Source: Terribacillus sp. FSL K6-0262
GTDB taxonomy: Bacteria > Bacillota > Bacilli > Bacillales > Amphibacillaceae
Reading direction: 5' to 3'
DNA length: 64,000 nucleotides
Assembly (NCBI RefSeq): GCF_037977385.1
Contig: NZ_CP150277.1
Span: 3,263,001-3,327,000 of the forward strand
Positions within the stretch are counted from its first letter, which is position 1. Each line of letters opens with the position of its first letter. The notes beneath the pieces were generated by a model that saw nothing but the letters and a program-made list of their open reading frames with translations, was not told the DNA's origin and did no database searches. Position numbers and translations under genes: made by a program. Shown here in pieces: positions 28,270 to 35,768 of this stretch.

Positions 28270-28680
28270 ATGCGTAAAAGACATTGCTGTCCGCAGATGC
28301 AGCCGCAGCATACTGTACACTGCGGTACGAAGACATTTGTCGAACCTGTCATGAATAATGTACAACACACATATTCCGAAGAGGTCATTGAGCATATACA
28401 CCCAGTCCACACAACAGTGGTCAACCATCATAAAGTAAAGAATGTCCATGCATATCCGCATACGACTTCTTTTGCGAATGAGCAATCAGTGGAAGAAACT
28501 CATCTCAGCCCGACTCATAACTCTCCGCCTCGTCCGAATCCATGCCATAATTGCGGACCTATGAAGCATATGCAGATGCACATGCCGCAGCAAGTGAGCC
28601 CGCAAACGTATCAGCCAATGCCGGAGCAGCAGCCGCAAATGGCACCTAAACCAAAACCATCTCAGAAAAAGTGGTATTGA
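28270..28680 (+). CDS. cotD: Spore coat protein CotD
   Basis: A 136-aa inner-coat protein of the CotD family. It starts MRKRHCCPQMQPQH and carries the family's histidine-rich core, VIEHIHPVHTTVVNHHKVKNVHAYPHT. A Cys pair (NPCHNC) and a Pro/Gln/Met-rich tail (about 100-136) follow. It is longer than B. subtilis CotD (about 75 aa) because of the tail. The ATG at 28270 follows AAAGGGGAAAG. A sigma-K-type promoter precedes it. The cotD-ypsA-gpsB order is that of B. subtilis. Confidence 0.9.
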   Translation: MRKRHCCPQMQPQHTVHCGTKTFVEPVMNNVQHTYSEEVIEHIHPVHTTVVNHHKVKNVHAYPHTTSFANEQSVEETHLSPTHNSPPRPNPCHNCGPMKHMQMHMPQQVSPQTYQPMPEQQPQMAPKPKPSQKKWY

Positions 28681-28688
28681 TCGTTATC

Positions 28689-28714
28689 GAGCTGGCGTAT
28701 GCCGGCTCTTTTAT
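28689..28714 (+). terminator. Terminator after cotD
   Basis: GAGCTGGC pairs with GCCGGCTC (one G-U) around GTAT, followed by TTTTATGTTT. Confidence 0.75.
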
Positions 28715-28756
28715 GTTTAGATAGAAACAGCAAAAGAAAAGGAGAGCATGTCCCGG

Positions 28757-29326
28757 ATGAAGAATTTATACGTCACAGGATACAAGCACTATGAAATGGG
28801 AATCTTTAAAATGAGTGATCCGCGTGTGCATTATATCAAGCAAACCATACGGGACAAGCTGATCGGTCTCATCGAATCCGGATTGCAATGGGTGCTGCTG
28901 TCGGGCCAGACGGGTGTGGAGCTGTGGGCAGCGCAGATCGTGCTTGATTTGAAGGAAGAGGGGTATGACATCCGGTTGGCTGTCATACCGCCCTTTGATA
29001 ATCAAGATGCGCGATGGTCGGAGGAACTGCAGGAAGACTACCAGGAAGTGATCATGCTTGCTGACTTTTACCAGCCCATATATGATGGGGACTATAAAGG
29101 CCCCTATCAGTTCAAGGCACGAGATAAATGGATGCTGTCGAAAACCGAGGCGGCACTTGTCATGTATGACGAGAACCAGACAGGCAGCGTGGATTTCTTC
29201 CTCAAAGAAGCGCAGAGCTATCAGGAAGCCCATGATTATGAGCTTTACTATATAACTGCCCTGGATTTGCAGGACACGGTCGAGCGGGAACAAATGAACG
29301 ATCCATCCTATTGGGATCAGACTTGA
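28757..29326 (+). CDS. ypsA: SLOG-domain protein YpsA
   Basis: A 189-aa DUF1273 protein of the SLOG (TIR/SLOG Rossmann) superfamily, linked to cell division and cotranscribed with gpsB in Bacilli. The N-terminal MKNLYVTGYKHYEMGIF, the nucleotide-binding-like LLSGQTGVELWAAQIVLDL, and the acidic KTEAALVMYDENQTGS segments are conserved. I take the ATG at 28757 because homologues start MKxLxVTGYK; an ATG at 28748 lies only three bases after GGAG. The ligand is unknown. Confidence 0.9.
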   Translation: MKNLYVTGYKHYEMGIFKMSDPRVHYIKQTIRDKLIGLIESGLQWVLLSGQTGVELWAAQIVLDLKEEGYDIRLAVIPPFDNQDARWSEELQEDYQEVIMLADFYQPIYDGDYKGPYQFKARDKWMLSKTEAALVMYDENQTGSVDFFLKEAQSYQEAHDYELYYITALDLQDTVEREQMNDPSYWDQT

Positions 29327-29401
29327 GAAGAAAATTGACAATCCCGGTTGATTTTGAAAGAATGTACTTATATACAATCGTATAAATGAGGTGACTTGTG
29401 T

Positions 29402-29764
29402 ATGGCATTGGCAAATATCCAACTGACACAAAAAGATATCTTTGAAAAGAACTTTAAAACCGCTATGCGCGGTTATAATCAAGATGAAGTCGATGAATAC
29501 CTGGATAAAATCATCCAGGATTATGAAACATTCCAAAAAGAAATCGATCGATTGAAAAGTGAAAATGAGCGATTGAAGCAGCAGCTCTCAAACGAAAGCA
29601 GACCGCAATCGAGAGCGGCACAGCAGCCGAAGGAACAGGCAGCACAGCCTGCAGCTGTACGGGAGACACAAACGAACCATCAGGTGAATTATGATATACT
29701 GAAACGCTTGTCCAATCTGGAAAAGGCCGTTTTCGGCAAAAAGTTCGCCGAGAATGATGTTTGA
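29402..29764 (+). CDS. gpsB: Cell cycle protein GpsB
   Basis: Small DivIVA-like coiled-coil protein (120 aa) that shuttles PBP1 between division site and side wall. The N-terminal membrane-binding and PBP-binding domain (about 1-65) holds TQKDIFEKNFKTAMRGYNQDEVDEYLD, then a coiled coil. A Gln/Ala-rich linker and a C-terminal trimerisation helix (YDILKRLSNLEKAVFGKKF) follow. GAGGTGAC lies before the ATG. Its client PBP1 (ponA) is encoded about 6 kb upstream. Confidence 0.95.
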   Translation: MALANIQLTQKDIFEKNFKTAMRGYNQDEVDEYLDKIIQDYETFQKEIDRLKSENERLKQQLSNESRPQSRAAQQPKEQAAQPAAVRETQTNHQVNYDILKRLSNLEKAVFGKKFAENDV

Positions 29765-29776
29765 TGCCGGATGGTC

Positions 29777-29805
29777 TTGACTATTGTCGCCTAACCTCGT
29801 ACAAT
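29777..29805 (+). promoter_or_regulatory. Sigma-A promoter of rnpB
   Basis: TTGACT, 17 bases, TACAAT, about 12 bases before the mature RNA. Near-consensus elements and spacing. Confidence 0.85.
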
Positions 29806-29817
29806 AGGAAAGCAACT

Positions 29818-30216
29818 TAAAATGAATGTTTGAGTAATCGCTGCAGCAATGCAGAGGAAAGTCCATGCTCACACAAGCTGAGATGCTTGTAGTGTTCGTG
29901 CTTGGCGAATTCATAAGCCAAGGTAGCAGCAATGCTAACGGCAGGCAGAACGCCTAAGTCTTCGGATATGGCCGACATGTCTTGAAAGTGCCACAGTGAC
30001 GTAGTCAGCTTGGAAACTTGCTGAGTGGAACGAGGTAAACCCCGCGAGTGAGCAACCCAAATGTTGGTAGGGGCACCCTTGATTATGGGAATTCAACCTA
30101 AAAAGGGACAGGCGATGAGCTTGTAGATAGATGATTACTGCCGTTGTACGAGGCTGACCACCGCTCGCAGTGCATCGGTACAGAACATGGCTTACAGAAC
30201 ATTCATTTGGTCCACT
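29818..30216 (+). ncRNA. rnpB: RNase P RNA, Bacillus type (class B)
   Basis: Catalytic RNA that removes the 5' leader of tRNA precursors. Recognised by the conserved core GAGGAAAGTCCATGCTC near the 5' end, the GTCTTCGGATATGGC loop, GAAAGTGCCACAGTGACG, GTAAACCCC, ACCCAAAT, GATAGATGATTACTGCC and ACATGGCTTACAGAAC near the 3' end. Terminal pairing P1 joins ATGAATGTT to AACATTCAT, which sets the ends to within a few bases. It has its own promoter and terminator and lies between gpsB and ypsC as in B. subtilis. Confidence 0.95.
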
Positions 30217-30229
30217 GTATACAACGAAC

Positions 30230-30267
30230 AGCCCTTTCTAACTGGTTTCAGCTAGAGAGGGCTTTTT
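30230..30267 (+). terminator. Terminator of rnpB
   Basis: AGCCCTTTCTA pairs with TAGAGAGGGCT (one G-U pair) around a 12-base loop, then TTTT. Confidence 0.88.
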
Positions 30268-30290
30268 AATACATAAAAGCGAGGTTTTAC

Positions 30291-31427
30291 ATGATGAACA
30301 GGCAAGTGACCCTGATCGCCACTGCTGCGATGGGATTGGAAGCTGTCGTTGCACGTGAAGTGAAGCAGCTGGGCTATGAAGAAGTGCAAGTCGACAATGG
30401 GAAGGTTTTATTCAAGGCAGATCCATCTGCCATTGCCCGTTGTAATCTTTGGCTGCGCACTGCCGACCGCATCAAAGTGCTCGTCGGTGAATTCAAGGCA
30501 ACTACTTTCGATGAACTTTTTGAACAGACAAAGGCGCTGCCGTGGGAGGAATACATACAGGAAGATGGGGAGTTCCCAGTCATCGGCAAGAGTGTCAAGT
30601 CAACGCTTTACAGCGTACCCGATTGTCAGCGCATCGTGAAGAAGGCCGTAGTGGAACGATTGAAACGGAAATACGGCATTGCTTCCTGGCTGGAGGAATC
30701 CGGTCCAAGACACCGAATCGAAGTAGCTATCTTGAAGGATACTGTTAGCTTGACATTGGATACGAGCGGTACCGGTTTGCATAAACGCGGCTATCGCGTT
30801 GGACAAGGTGAAGCACCAATCAAGGAAACCCTTGCAGCTGCGATGGTGCTTTTGACGAATTGGCGTCCGGAATTCCCGCTGCATGATCCATTCTGCGGCA
30901 GCGGCACGATTGCTATCGAAGCCGCACTGATCGGTCAGAATATCGCACCTGGTTTCAACCGCGAATTTGATGCTGAAAATTGGCATTGGGTGAAATCCGA
31001 TCTTTGGGAAAAGGCCCTTGAAGAAGCAGAGGATTTGGCCAATTATGACCAGCAGCTCCAAATTTCCGGTTCGGATATCGATCATAAAATGGTGGAAATC
31101 GCGAAGGCAAATAGTATCGAAGCAGGCCTTGGGGAATTAATCAACTGGAGACAGATGCAAGTGGCAGATTGGAATCCGAAGCAGGACAATGGCTATATGA
31201 TAACGAATCCGCCATATGGGGAAAGATTGGGAGATCGCCCGCAGGTGGAAAAAGCCTATAAAGAGCTTGGCGGTATCATGCAGGATAACCCGTCCTGGAG
31301 CGGCTATATCTTAACCTCGCATGAAGGCTTCGAATCCTTCTATGGCAAGAAGGCAACTAAGAAACGCAAGCTTTTCAATGGTTTCATCAAAACCGATTAT
31401 TATCAGTATTTCGGTAAACATATGTAA
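30291..31427 (+). CDS. ypsC: THUMP-domain rRNA guanine-N2 methyltransferase YpsC
   Basis: A 378-aa RNA methyltransferase of the RlmL/RlmK-N (UPF0020) family. A THUMP RNA-binding domain (about 45-155) is followed by a SAM-dependent Rossmann domain with DPFCGSGTIAIEAAL (about 203) and the N6/N2-methyltransferase motif NPPYGERLG. By family it should methylate a guanine in 23S rRNA; the site is inferred only. GCGAGG precedes tandem ATG codons. Position after rnpB matches B. subtilis. Confidence 0.93.
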   Translation: MMNRQVTLIATAAMGLEAVVAREVKQLGYEEVQVDNGKVLFKADPSAIARCNLWLRTADRIKVLVGEFKATTFDELFEQTKALPWEEYIQEDGEFPVIGKSVKSTLYSVPDCQRIVKKAVVERLKRKYGIASWLEESGPRHRIEVAILKDTVSLTLDTSGTGLHKRGYRVGQGEAPIKETLAAAMVLLTNWRPEFPLHDPFCGSGTIAIEAALIGQNIAPGFNREFDAENWHWVKSDLWEKALEEAEDLANYDQQLQISGSDIDHKMVEIAKANSIEAGLGELINWRQMQVADWNPKQDNGYMITNPPYGERLGDRPQVEKAYKELGGIMQDNPSWSGYILTSHEGFESFYGKKATKKRKLFNGFIKTDYYQYFGKHM

Positions 31428-31442
31428 AAGGGAGCGGATGGT

Positions 31443-32933
31443 ATGTCAGATGCAACACAGCAATATTGGGACTTGATCAAGGAACAAAAAGCATATGAAG
31501 AGGCGATAGCCCTCATGCATTGGGATTTACGGACAAAAGCACCGAAAGCCGGCATGGAATACCGTGCCGAGGCGATCAGCTATTTATCGCAGCAGGCGCA
31601 TCGACTTTCCACATCTGACAAACTAAAGGACCTGATCGACGAGCTGAAGCAAAGTGCAGAGGATGAGATTCTCATCAAATCCCTGGCTGAGAGCGAAAAG
31701 GAATACAACCGCAACAGGAAGATCCCTGAAGAAGAGTATAAGGCTTATATCATGCTTCAATCCAAAGCTGAAACTGTATGGGGAGAAGCAAGAGAGAAGG
31801 GGGATTTCCGGTTGCTCCAGCCGTATTTGGAGGAACTGATTGCCTATAAGAAGAAATTTGCCTCCTATTGGAATGCCGATCAGCATCCTTATGATGTCCT
31901 GCTGGACTTATATGAACCAGGCGTGACAATGGAAACATTGGATGAAGTGTTCCCGGCATTGCGGAAATCACTGACGAATTTGCTCGGACGAATCAAGCAA
32001 TCTGAAGTGAAACCCGATGTGAGCGTCCTCCAGACACATTTTTCGAAGGAACAGCAGAAGGCATTCACCCTCTCCGTCCTGGAAAAAATGGGCTATGATT
32101 TCGAGGCGGGAAGATTGGATGATACCATTCACCCGTTTGAAATCACGCTGAATCCAAAAGATGTCCGCATCACGACACGTTATGATGAAGAAGATTTCCG
32201 AATGGCAGTCTTCGGTACGATCCATGAAGGCGGACATGCACTCTATGAGCAGAATATAGCCGAAAAACTAGCTGCCACTCCTTTGGCAGGTGGTACGAGC
32301 ATGGGAATCCATGAATCACAGTCATTATTCTGGGAGAATTTCGTTGCCCGCAGCGAGGCATTCTGGAAAGGTCATTTCGAGGAATTCAAGACGTATGCAC
32401 CTGCTTCTTTGCAAGGAATCGATTTTGATACCTTCTATCAGGCAGTCAACGAGGTGAAGGCATCCTTTATCCGTATCGAGGCTGACGAATTGACATATGC
32501 TTTGCATATCATGATTCGTTATGAATTGGAGAAGGCTTTATTCAAGGATGAGATTACGGTTGCCGAGCTGCCGGCAATCTGGAACAGGAAAATGGAGGAA
32601 TACCTCGGTATCGTTCCGGAAAGTGATTCCCAAGGCGTACTTCAGGACATTCACTGGTCCGGCGGTGATTTCGGCTATTTCCCATCCTATGCATTGGGTT
32701 ATATGTATGCGGCGCAATTCCATGCGAAGATGCAGGAAACCTTGGATACCGATCAATTGATTGAACAAGGCGAGTTTGCGCCGATCAAGCAATGGCTGAC
32801 GGAAAAAATCCATCAATACGGGAAAGCGAAGAAACCGTTGGAACTGCTGCAGGATGTGACAGGCGAGGGTTTGAATGCCGATTATCTCGTATCCTATCTG
32901 ACGGAGAAATACAGCAAAATCTACCAGCTATGA
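31443..32933 (+). CDS. ypwA: M32 family metallocarboxypeptidase
   Basis: A thermostable carboxypeptidase Taq-type enzyme (496 aa), cytoplasmic, all-helical, removing C-terminal residues from peptides. The zinc site HEGGHALYE (about residue 260) and the downstream GIHESQSLFWENFV are family hallmarks. The IRIEADELTYALHIMIRYE motif and the C-terminal SGGDFGYFPSYALGYMYAA also match. An AAAGGGAG site precedes it, 15 bases after ypsC, so the two may share a transcript. A bidirectional terminator closes it. Confidence 0.95.
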   Translation: MSDATQQYWDLIKEQKAYEEAIALMHWDLRTKAPKAGMEYRAEAISYLSQQAHRLSTSDKLKDLIDELKQSAEDEILIKSLAESEKEYNRNRKIPEEEYKAYIMLQSKAETVWGEAREKGDFRLLQPYLEELIAYKKKFASYWNADQHPYDVLLDLYEPGVTMETLDEVFPALRKSLTNLLGRIKQSEVKPDVSVLQTHFSKEQQKAFTLSVLEKMGYDFEAGRLDDTIHPFEITLNPKDVRITTRYDEEDFRMAVFGTIHEGGHALYEQNIAEKLAATPLAGGTSMGIHESQSLFWENFVARSEAFWKGHFEEFKTYAPASLQGIDFDTFYQAVNEVKASFIRIEADELTYALHIMIRYELEKALFKDEITVAELPAIWNRKMEEYLGIVPESDSQGVLQDIHWSGGDFGYFPSYALGYMYAAQFHAKMQETLDTDQLIEQGEFAPIKQWLTEKIHQYGKAKKPLELLQDVTGEGLNADYLVSYLTEKYSKIYQL

Positions 32934-32968
32934 AAAAACGATGCAGAGTCTATCTGCATCGTTTTTCC
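32934..32968. terminator. Bidirectional terminator between ypwA and the lipoprotein gene
   Basis: AAAAACGATGCAGA and TCTGCATCGTTTTT form a 14-bp stem with a 5-base loop. A and T tracts suit both convergent genes. Confidence 0.9.
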
Positions 32969-32972
32969 TTTA

Positions 32973-33503
32973 TTAGCTTAAAGCAGCGGCCATGTCTGGT
33001 ACTTGCAGACCGGCATCTTTATAGATACCTTCCAAGTCGGACTGGAAGGTATCGAAGTGCTTCTGAGCTGCATCGAAGTTCGGCTCTGTTTCAGAAGCGT
33101 CGATTGCTTTGCTCACTTCCTCGAAATAAGCTTTCAGCGAATCCAAAGATTTGGTGAATGTTTCTTTCTGTTCATCCGGAAGATTGCTTTCCAGATCATA
33201 ATCAGCAAGCTTTGCTGCACCTTCATCTGCTGCTTTCTTAGCTGCTTCAGCAGAAGTCTTGATTACATCGTCTGTGGAAGCTTCATCAGCCAGAGCAGTC
33301 TGATAAGCTGCAATCGGTGCGTAATAAGCACTGAAATCTGCTGTGAAATCCATTTGTGTACGAAGAAGTTCTTTTTTGACATCGGTCGTTTCTGTTTTTT
33401 CTGAACCGCTGTCAGATTCGCTTTGTGATCCGGCACTTGAACAACCTGTTGCAAAGATGGCTACGATAGCCGTTAACGCAAGCAAGTACATGAGCTTTTT
33501 CAC
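32973..33503 (-). CDS. Lipoprotein, unknown function
   Basis: A 176-aa secreted lipoprotein. The signal peptide ends in the lipobox FATG-C, with the lipid-modified cysteine at residue 21. A Ser/Glu-rich linker (about 22-42) follows, then an acidic helical domain. Repeated Ala/Asp/Glu helices (TSAEAAKKAADEGAAKLADY, EPNFDAAQKHFDTFQSDLE) suggest a helical bundle. No enzymatic motif is seen. The GTG start has AAAGGGGA eight bases upstream. It resembles small YkyA-type cell-surface lipoproteins in style only. Confidence 0.8.
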   Translation of the reverse strand: MKKLMYLLALTAIVAIFATGCSSAGSQSESDSGSEKTETTDVKKELLRTQMDFTADFSAYYAPIAAYQTALADEASTDDVIKTSAEAAKKAADEGAAKLADYDLESNLPDEQKETFTKSLDSLKAYFEEVSKAIDASETEPNFDAAQKHFDTFQSDLEGIYKDAGLQVPDMAAALS

Positions 33504-33633
33504 GCTAACATCCCCTTTCTGATTGGCTTTATTAGTTTAATGCTAACTTTTTGAATTGTAAATACTTAGTAGAAATGTTCAAAGAATAGGAAGAATCTGA
33601 TAAATGGAGAAAAAGGGAATTTTCAAGATTCGG

Positions 33634-33661
33634 TTGAAACCGGAAACAAGAATGCTATAAT
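33634..33661 (+). promoter_or_regulatory. Sigma-A promoter of the 93-aa protein gene
   Basis: TTGAAA, 16 bases, TATAAT, 32 bases before the TTG start codon. Confidence 0.7.
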
Positions 33662-33693
33662 TAAAAACGGATTCTGATAAAGGGGTTTTGCAC

Positions 33694-33975
33694 TTGAAGA
33701 AACAAAGCTTGGCGTATTTTTTGGATGATTTATGGGCGAAAGGCTTTAAACTGACAGATGAAGATGTACAGTTCATCTATTTCGGAAAAAACTATGCAAA
33801 TGCGCCTGATTGGAAAGTGGTAGTCGCACTTCAGGTCACACTTAGATTCCAGCATGCATTTGACGGCAGCTTCTACTTAAGTGTACTGGATTTGATCGGG
33901 GAAGAAGGGGTGCAGACAAAAAAACAAGCAGAAGATCTGCTTGCGAGAAAAGGGTTCCAGCTTACTTATCAATGA
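33694..33975 (+). CDS. 93-aa protein, unknown
   Basis: A soluble small protein beginning MKKQSLAYFLDDLWAKGFKL and ending RKGFQLTYQ. Aromatic-rich central strands (DWKVVVALQVTLRFQHAF) suggest a small alpha/beta fold, but I do not recognise the family. TTG at 33694 is favoured over TTG at 33688 because AAAGGGG then lies eight bases away. Its last 14 bases overlap the end of the convergent RNase HI-like gene, so no terminator separates the two. Confidence 0.72.
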   Translation: MKKQSLAYFLDDLWAKGFKLTDEDVQFIYFGKNYANAPDWKVVVALQVTLRFQHAFDGSFYLSVLDLIGEEGVQTKKQAEDLLARKGFQLTYQ

Positions 33976-34360
33976 GTCTGCGGATTGCTTCCCGTGCAAG
34001 CTGATCGGCTGCTTTGTTTTGTTTTTCCGGTATCCATTTGATGAAAAAATAAGGAAATACCCGGCTCAGCTCCATTATTTGTTCTAATAATGGACGGAAT
34101 TCTTTGTTCTTTGTGTATTCCTTATCGATTGCCTGTACGGCTGCCTGGGAATCCGAACGTAAGGAAATGATGGCTTCAGGGTGCTCTTCACGACAGATTT
34201 CCAAAGCCTTGATGATGGCCCAGAATTCAGCTTGATGATTCGACATCATCCCTAGCGGAATGCTGTATGTCTTGCGGACACCTTCTTTTATGACCACGAT
34301 CCCAGCTCCGCTTTCCCCTGGATTGCCGCTGGAAGCACCATCGGTATAGACCTCGATCAA
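33962..34360 (-). CDS. ypdQ: RNase HI-like protein YpdQ
   Basis: A 132-aa RNase H-fold protein. The four acidic residues of the RNase HI active site are in place: YTDGA (about 6), HQAEFWAI (about 44), RSDSQA (about 70) and NKAADQLA (about 118). The basic handle helix of E. coli RNase HI is absent, as in the Bacillus homologue, which was reported to lack detectable activity. Activity here is therefore open. The TTG start has GGAGGGA upstream. It lies 12 bases after the transporter gene on the same strand, as in the ypdP-ypdQ pair. Confidence 0.87.
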   Translation of the reverse strand: MIEVYTDGASSGNPGESGAGIVVIKEGVRKTYSIPLGMMSNHQAEFWAIIKALEICREEHPEAIISLRSDSQAAVQAIDKEYTKNKEFRPLLEQIMELSRVFPYFFIKWIPEKQNKAADQLAREAIRRLIDK

Positions 34361-34372
34361 TCCCCATCCCTC

Positions 34373-35056
34373 CTAATCGTTGATATTCCTGTACATTCTT
34401 TTTGCTCCGTAAAGGAACGGTGTAGAGATGATGCTGACCACAAATTTCAGCACATACGTCGAAATGAAGATTTCCAGCCAAACGGAGCCTTCATAAGCCC
34501 CGGCGAAAGCAATTGTGCAGAAGACGAGTGTGTCAAGCAGCTGACTGAGCATCGTGCTTCCATTATTTCGCACCCAAAGGAATTTATCATCAGGGAGCAT
34601 ACGTTTGACCAGTGCATACAGCCAAACATCGACATATTGACTGATGGCAAATGCAATCAGGCTTCCCAGTGCAACTCGGGGGATGAATCCGAATATCGTA
34701 CGGAGGGATGATTGGGCAAAGTCGCTTGGCGCTGGATCAAACAATAGCACAAACTGCATGATGACAGTCATGATGATCAAGGTAGCGAAGCCGAGGCCCA
34801 CAGCTTTCCTGGCGATTTTCTTCCCATAGTTTTCGTTCAGTATATCTGAAGCCAAGAAGATGGTTCCATATATGATGTTACCCATTGTTGCAGTCAAACC
34901 GAACAGCTCGATTGTCTTCGTCACCTGTATATTTGCCAATACCGTCGCCATGCCTACCCAAACGAACAGCCCAAGGCGTCCGAATAGCCGATACATGATC
35001 AGCAGCAGGGCGAAGTTGATGATGGAAAAAGCAATCCAAAGTAAATCGTTATGCAA
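34373..35056 (-). CDS. ypdP: Queuosine precursor transporter (YhhQ/DUF165 family)
   Basis: A 227-aa membrane protein with about six transmembrane segments of the vitamin-uptake-like (VUT/YhhQ) family, which imports queuosine precursors such as preQ0/preQ1. Family signatures ASDILNENYGKKIAR, QYVDVWLYALVK and LWVRNNGSTMLSQLLDT are intact. The TTG start is set by GGAGGA six bases upstream. A sigma-A promoter lies 40 bases upstream, and no preQ1 riboswitch is visible in that short leader. Confidence 0.92.
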   Translation of the reverse strand: MHNDLLWIAFSIINFALLLIMYRLFGRLGLFVWVGMATVLANIQVTKTIELFGLTATMGNIIYGTIFLASDILNENYGKKIARKAVGLGFATLIIMTVIMQFVLLFDPAPSDFAQSSLRTIFGFIPRVALGSLIAFAISQYVDVWLYALVKRMLPDDKFLWVRNNGSTMLSQLLDTLVFCTIAFAGAYEGSVWLEIFISTYVLKFVVSIISTPFLYGAKRMYRNIND

Positions 35057-35095
35057 TGCGGCTCCTCCTAGTGAAATTTACTTAGACAATGGAAG

Positions 35096-35124
35096 AGTAT
35101 ACGCGCTTTTCCCAGAGCATGCAA
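35096..35124 (-). promoter_or_regulatory. Sigma-A promoter of ypdP
   Basis: On the minus strand TTGCAT, 17 bases, TATACT, placed just after the cspD terminator. Confidence 0.7.
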
Positions 35125-35147
35125 CTTATGGAAGGATTCCGTATACA

Positions 35148-35177
35148 GAAAAGCGGCAATCCCGAGGATTGCCGCTT
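35148..35177 (-). terminator. Terminator after cspD
   Basis: AAGCGGCAATCC pairs with GGATTGCCGCTT around a 3-base loop; the minus-strand transcript then reads TTC. It ends ten bases before the cspD stop. Confidence 0.8.
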
Positions 35178-35186
35178 GCGCTTATA

Positions 35187-35387
35187 TTATAGTTTTACTA
35201 CGTTAGCTGCTTGAGGTCCTCTTTCTCCTTCAATTACTTCAAAGGATACTTCCTGACCTTCTTCAAGATTCTTGAAGCCTTCTTCCTGGATGGCGGAGTA
35301 ATGTACAAACACATCGTTACCGTCCTCTACTTGAATGAACCCGTAACCTTTTTCAGCGTTGAACCATTTTACAATTCCGTTTGGCAT
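35187..35387 (-). CDS. cspD: Cold shock protein
   Basis: A 66-aa single cold-shock domain acting as an RNA chaperone. RNP1 (KGYGFIQV) and RNP2 (VFVHYSAI) with their aromatic residues are present; [14 protein letters not shown] and [10 protein letters not shown] are typical of CspB/CspD. AGGAGGATAAGG precedes the ATG. The predicted transcript begins about 155 bases upstream, a long leader as in other csp genes, and this one contains a terminator-like hairpin. Confidence 0.96.
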   Translation of the reverse strand: MPNGIVKWFNAEKGYGFIQVEDGNDVFVHYSAIQEEGFKNLEEGQEVSFEVIEGERGPQAANVVKL

Positions 35388-35457
35388 ATTCCTTATCCTC
35401 CTAAAGACGTTTCACAGAAAACGCATGAGATAATACAAAAAAGACGTGCATGAATTG

Positions 35458-35512
35458 AAAAAGGCAGTCTGCTAGAGGGGCGGAATTACTTTAGCTCCTC
35501 TAACAAGCTGCC
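35458..35512 (-). promoter_or_regulatory. Terminator-like hairpin inside the cspD leader
   Basis: On the minus strand GGCAG ... CTGCC closes a long stem whose inner part pairs TAGAGG with CCTCTA, followed directly by TTTTT. It lies between the promoter and the cspD start, so it could act as an attenuator or temperature-sensitive structure. The folding is read by eye. Confidence 0.55.
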
Positions 35513-35549
35513 GACGTTCGTATTCCGCTCATCTTGTTTGCTTGTCACA

Positions 35550-35578
35550 AATATAGCTTATTTTGAAAAATGCGTCAA
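35550..35578 (-). promoter_or_regulatory. Sigma-A promoter of cspD
   Basis: On the minus strand TTGACG, 17 bases, TATATT. It predicts a leader of about 155 bases. Confidence 0.75.
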
Positions 35579-35703
35579 GTAGGGAAAAACGAGGATTTGT
35601 TGGGAAAGTAATCGCTTTCCGGGTGAATTGAAATGGTTTATCGCCCTTTCTTTCTTGTCAATTTGCGACAGGAACGCGTTTTTTCGTCAAGAAAGGATCT
35701 TCG

Positions 35704-35732
35704 TTGAAGGGGAGTAAGGATTCCATTACAAT
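35704..35732 (+). promoter_or_regulatory. Sigma-A promoter of the DUF72 gene
   Basis: TTGAAG, 17 bases, TACAAT, about 37 bases before the start codon. Confidence 0.65.
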
Positions 35733-35768
35733 GTAGTTGATCGTATTTTGTCGGAAGGAGGCAGACGG

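Noticed and set aside
28766-29536. Long minus-strand frame (256 codons) opposite ypsA
   Set aside because: It is the shadow of ypsA and the start of gpsB, has no ribosome binding site, and its composition (Ile/Phe/His-rich) is that of an antisense frame.
34800-35090. Looked for a preQ1 riboswitch in front of the queuosine precursor transporter
   Set aside because: The leader is only about 40 bases and lacks the preQ1 aptamer core.
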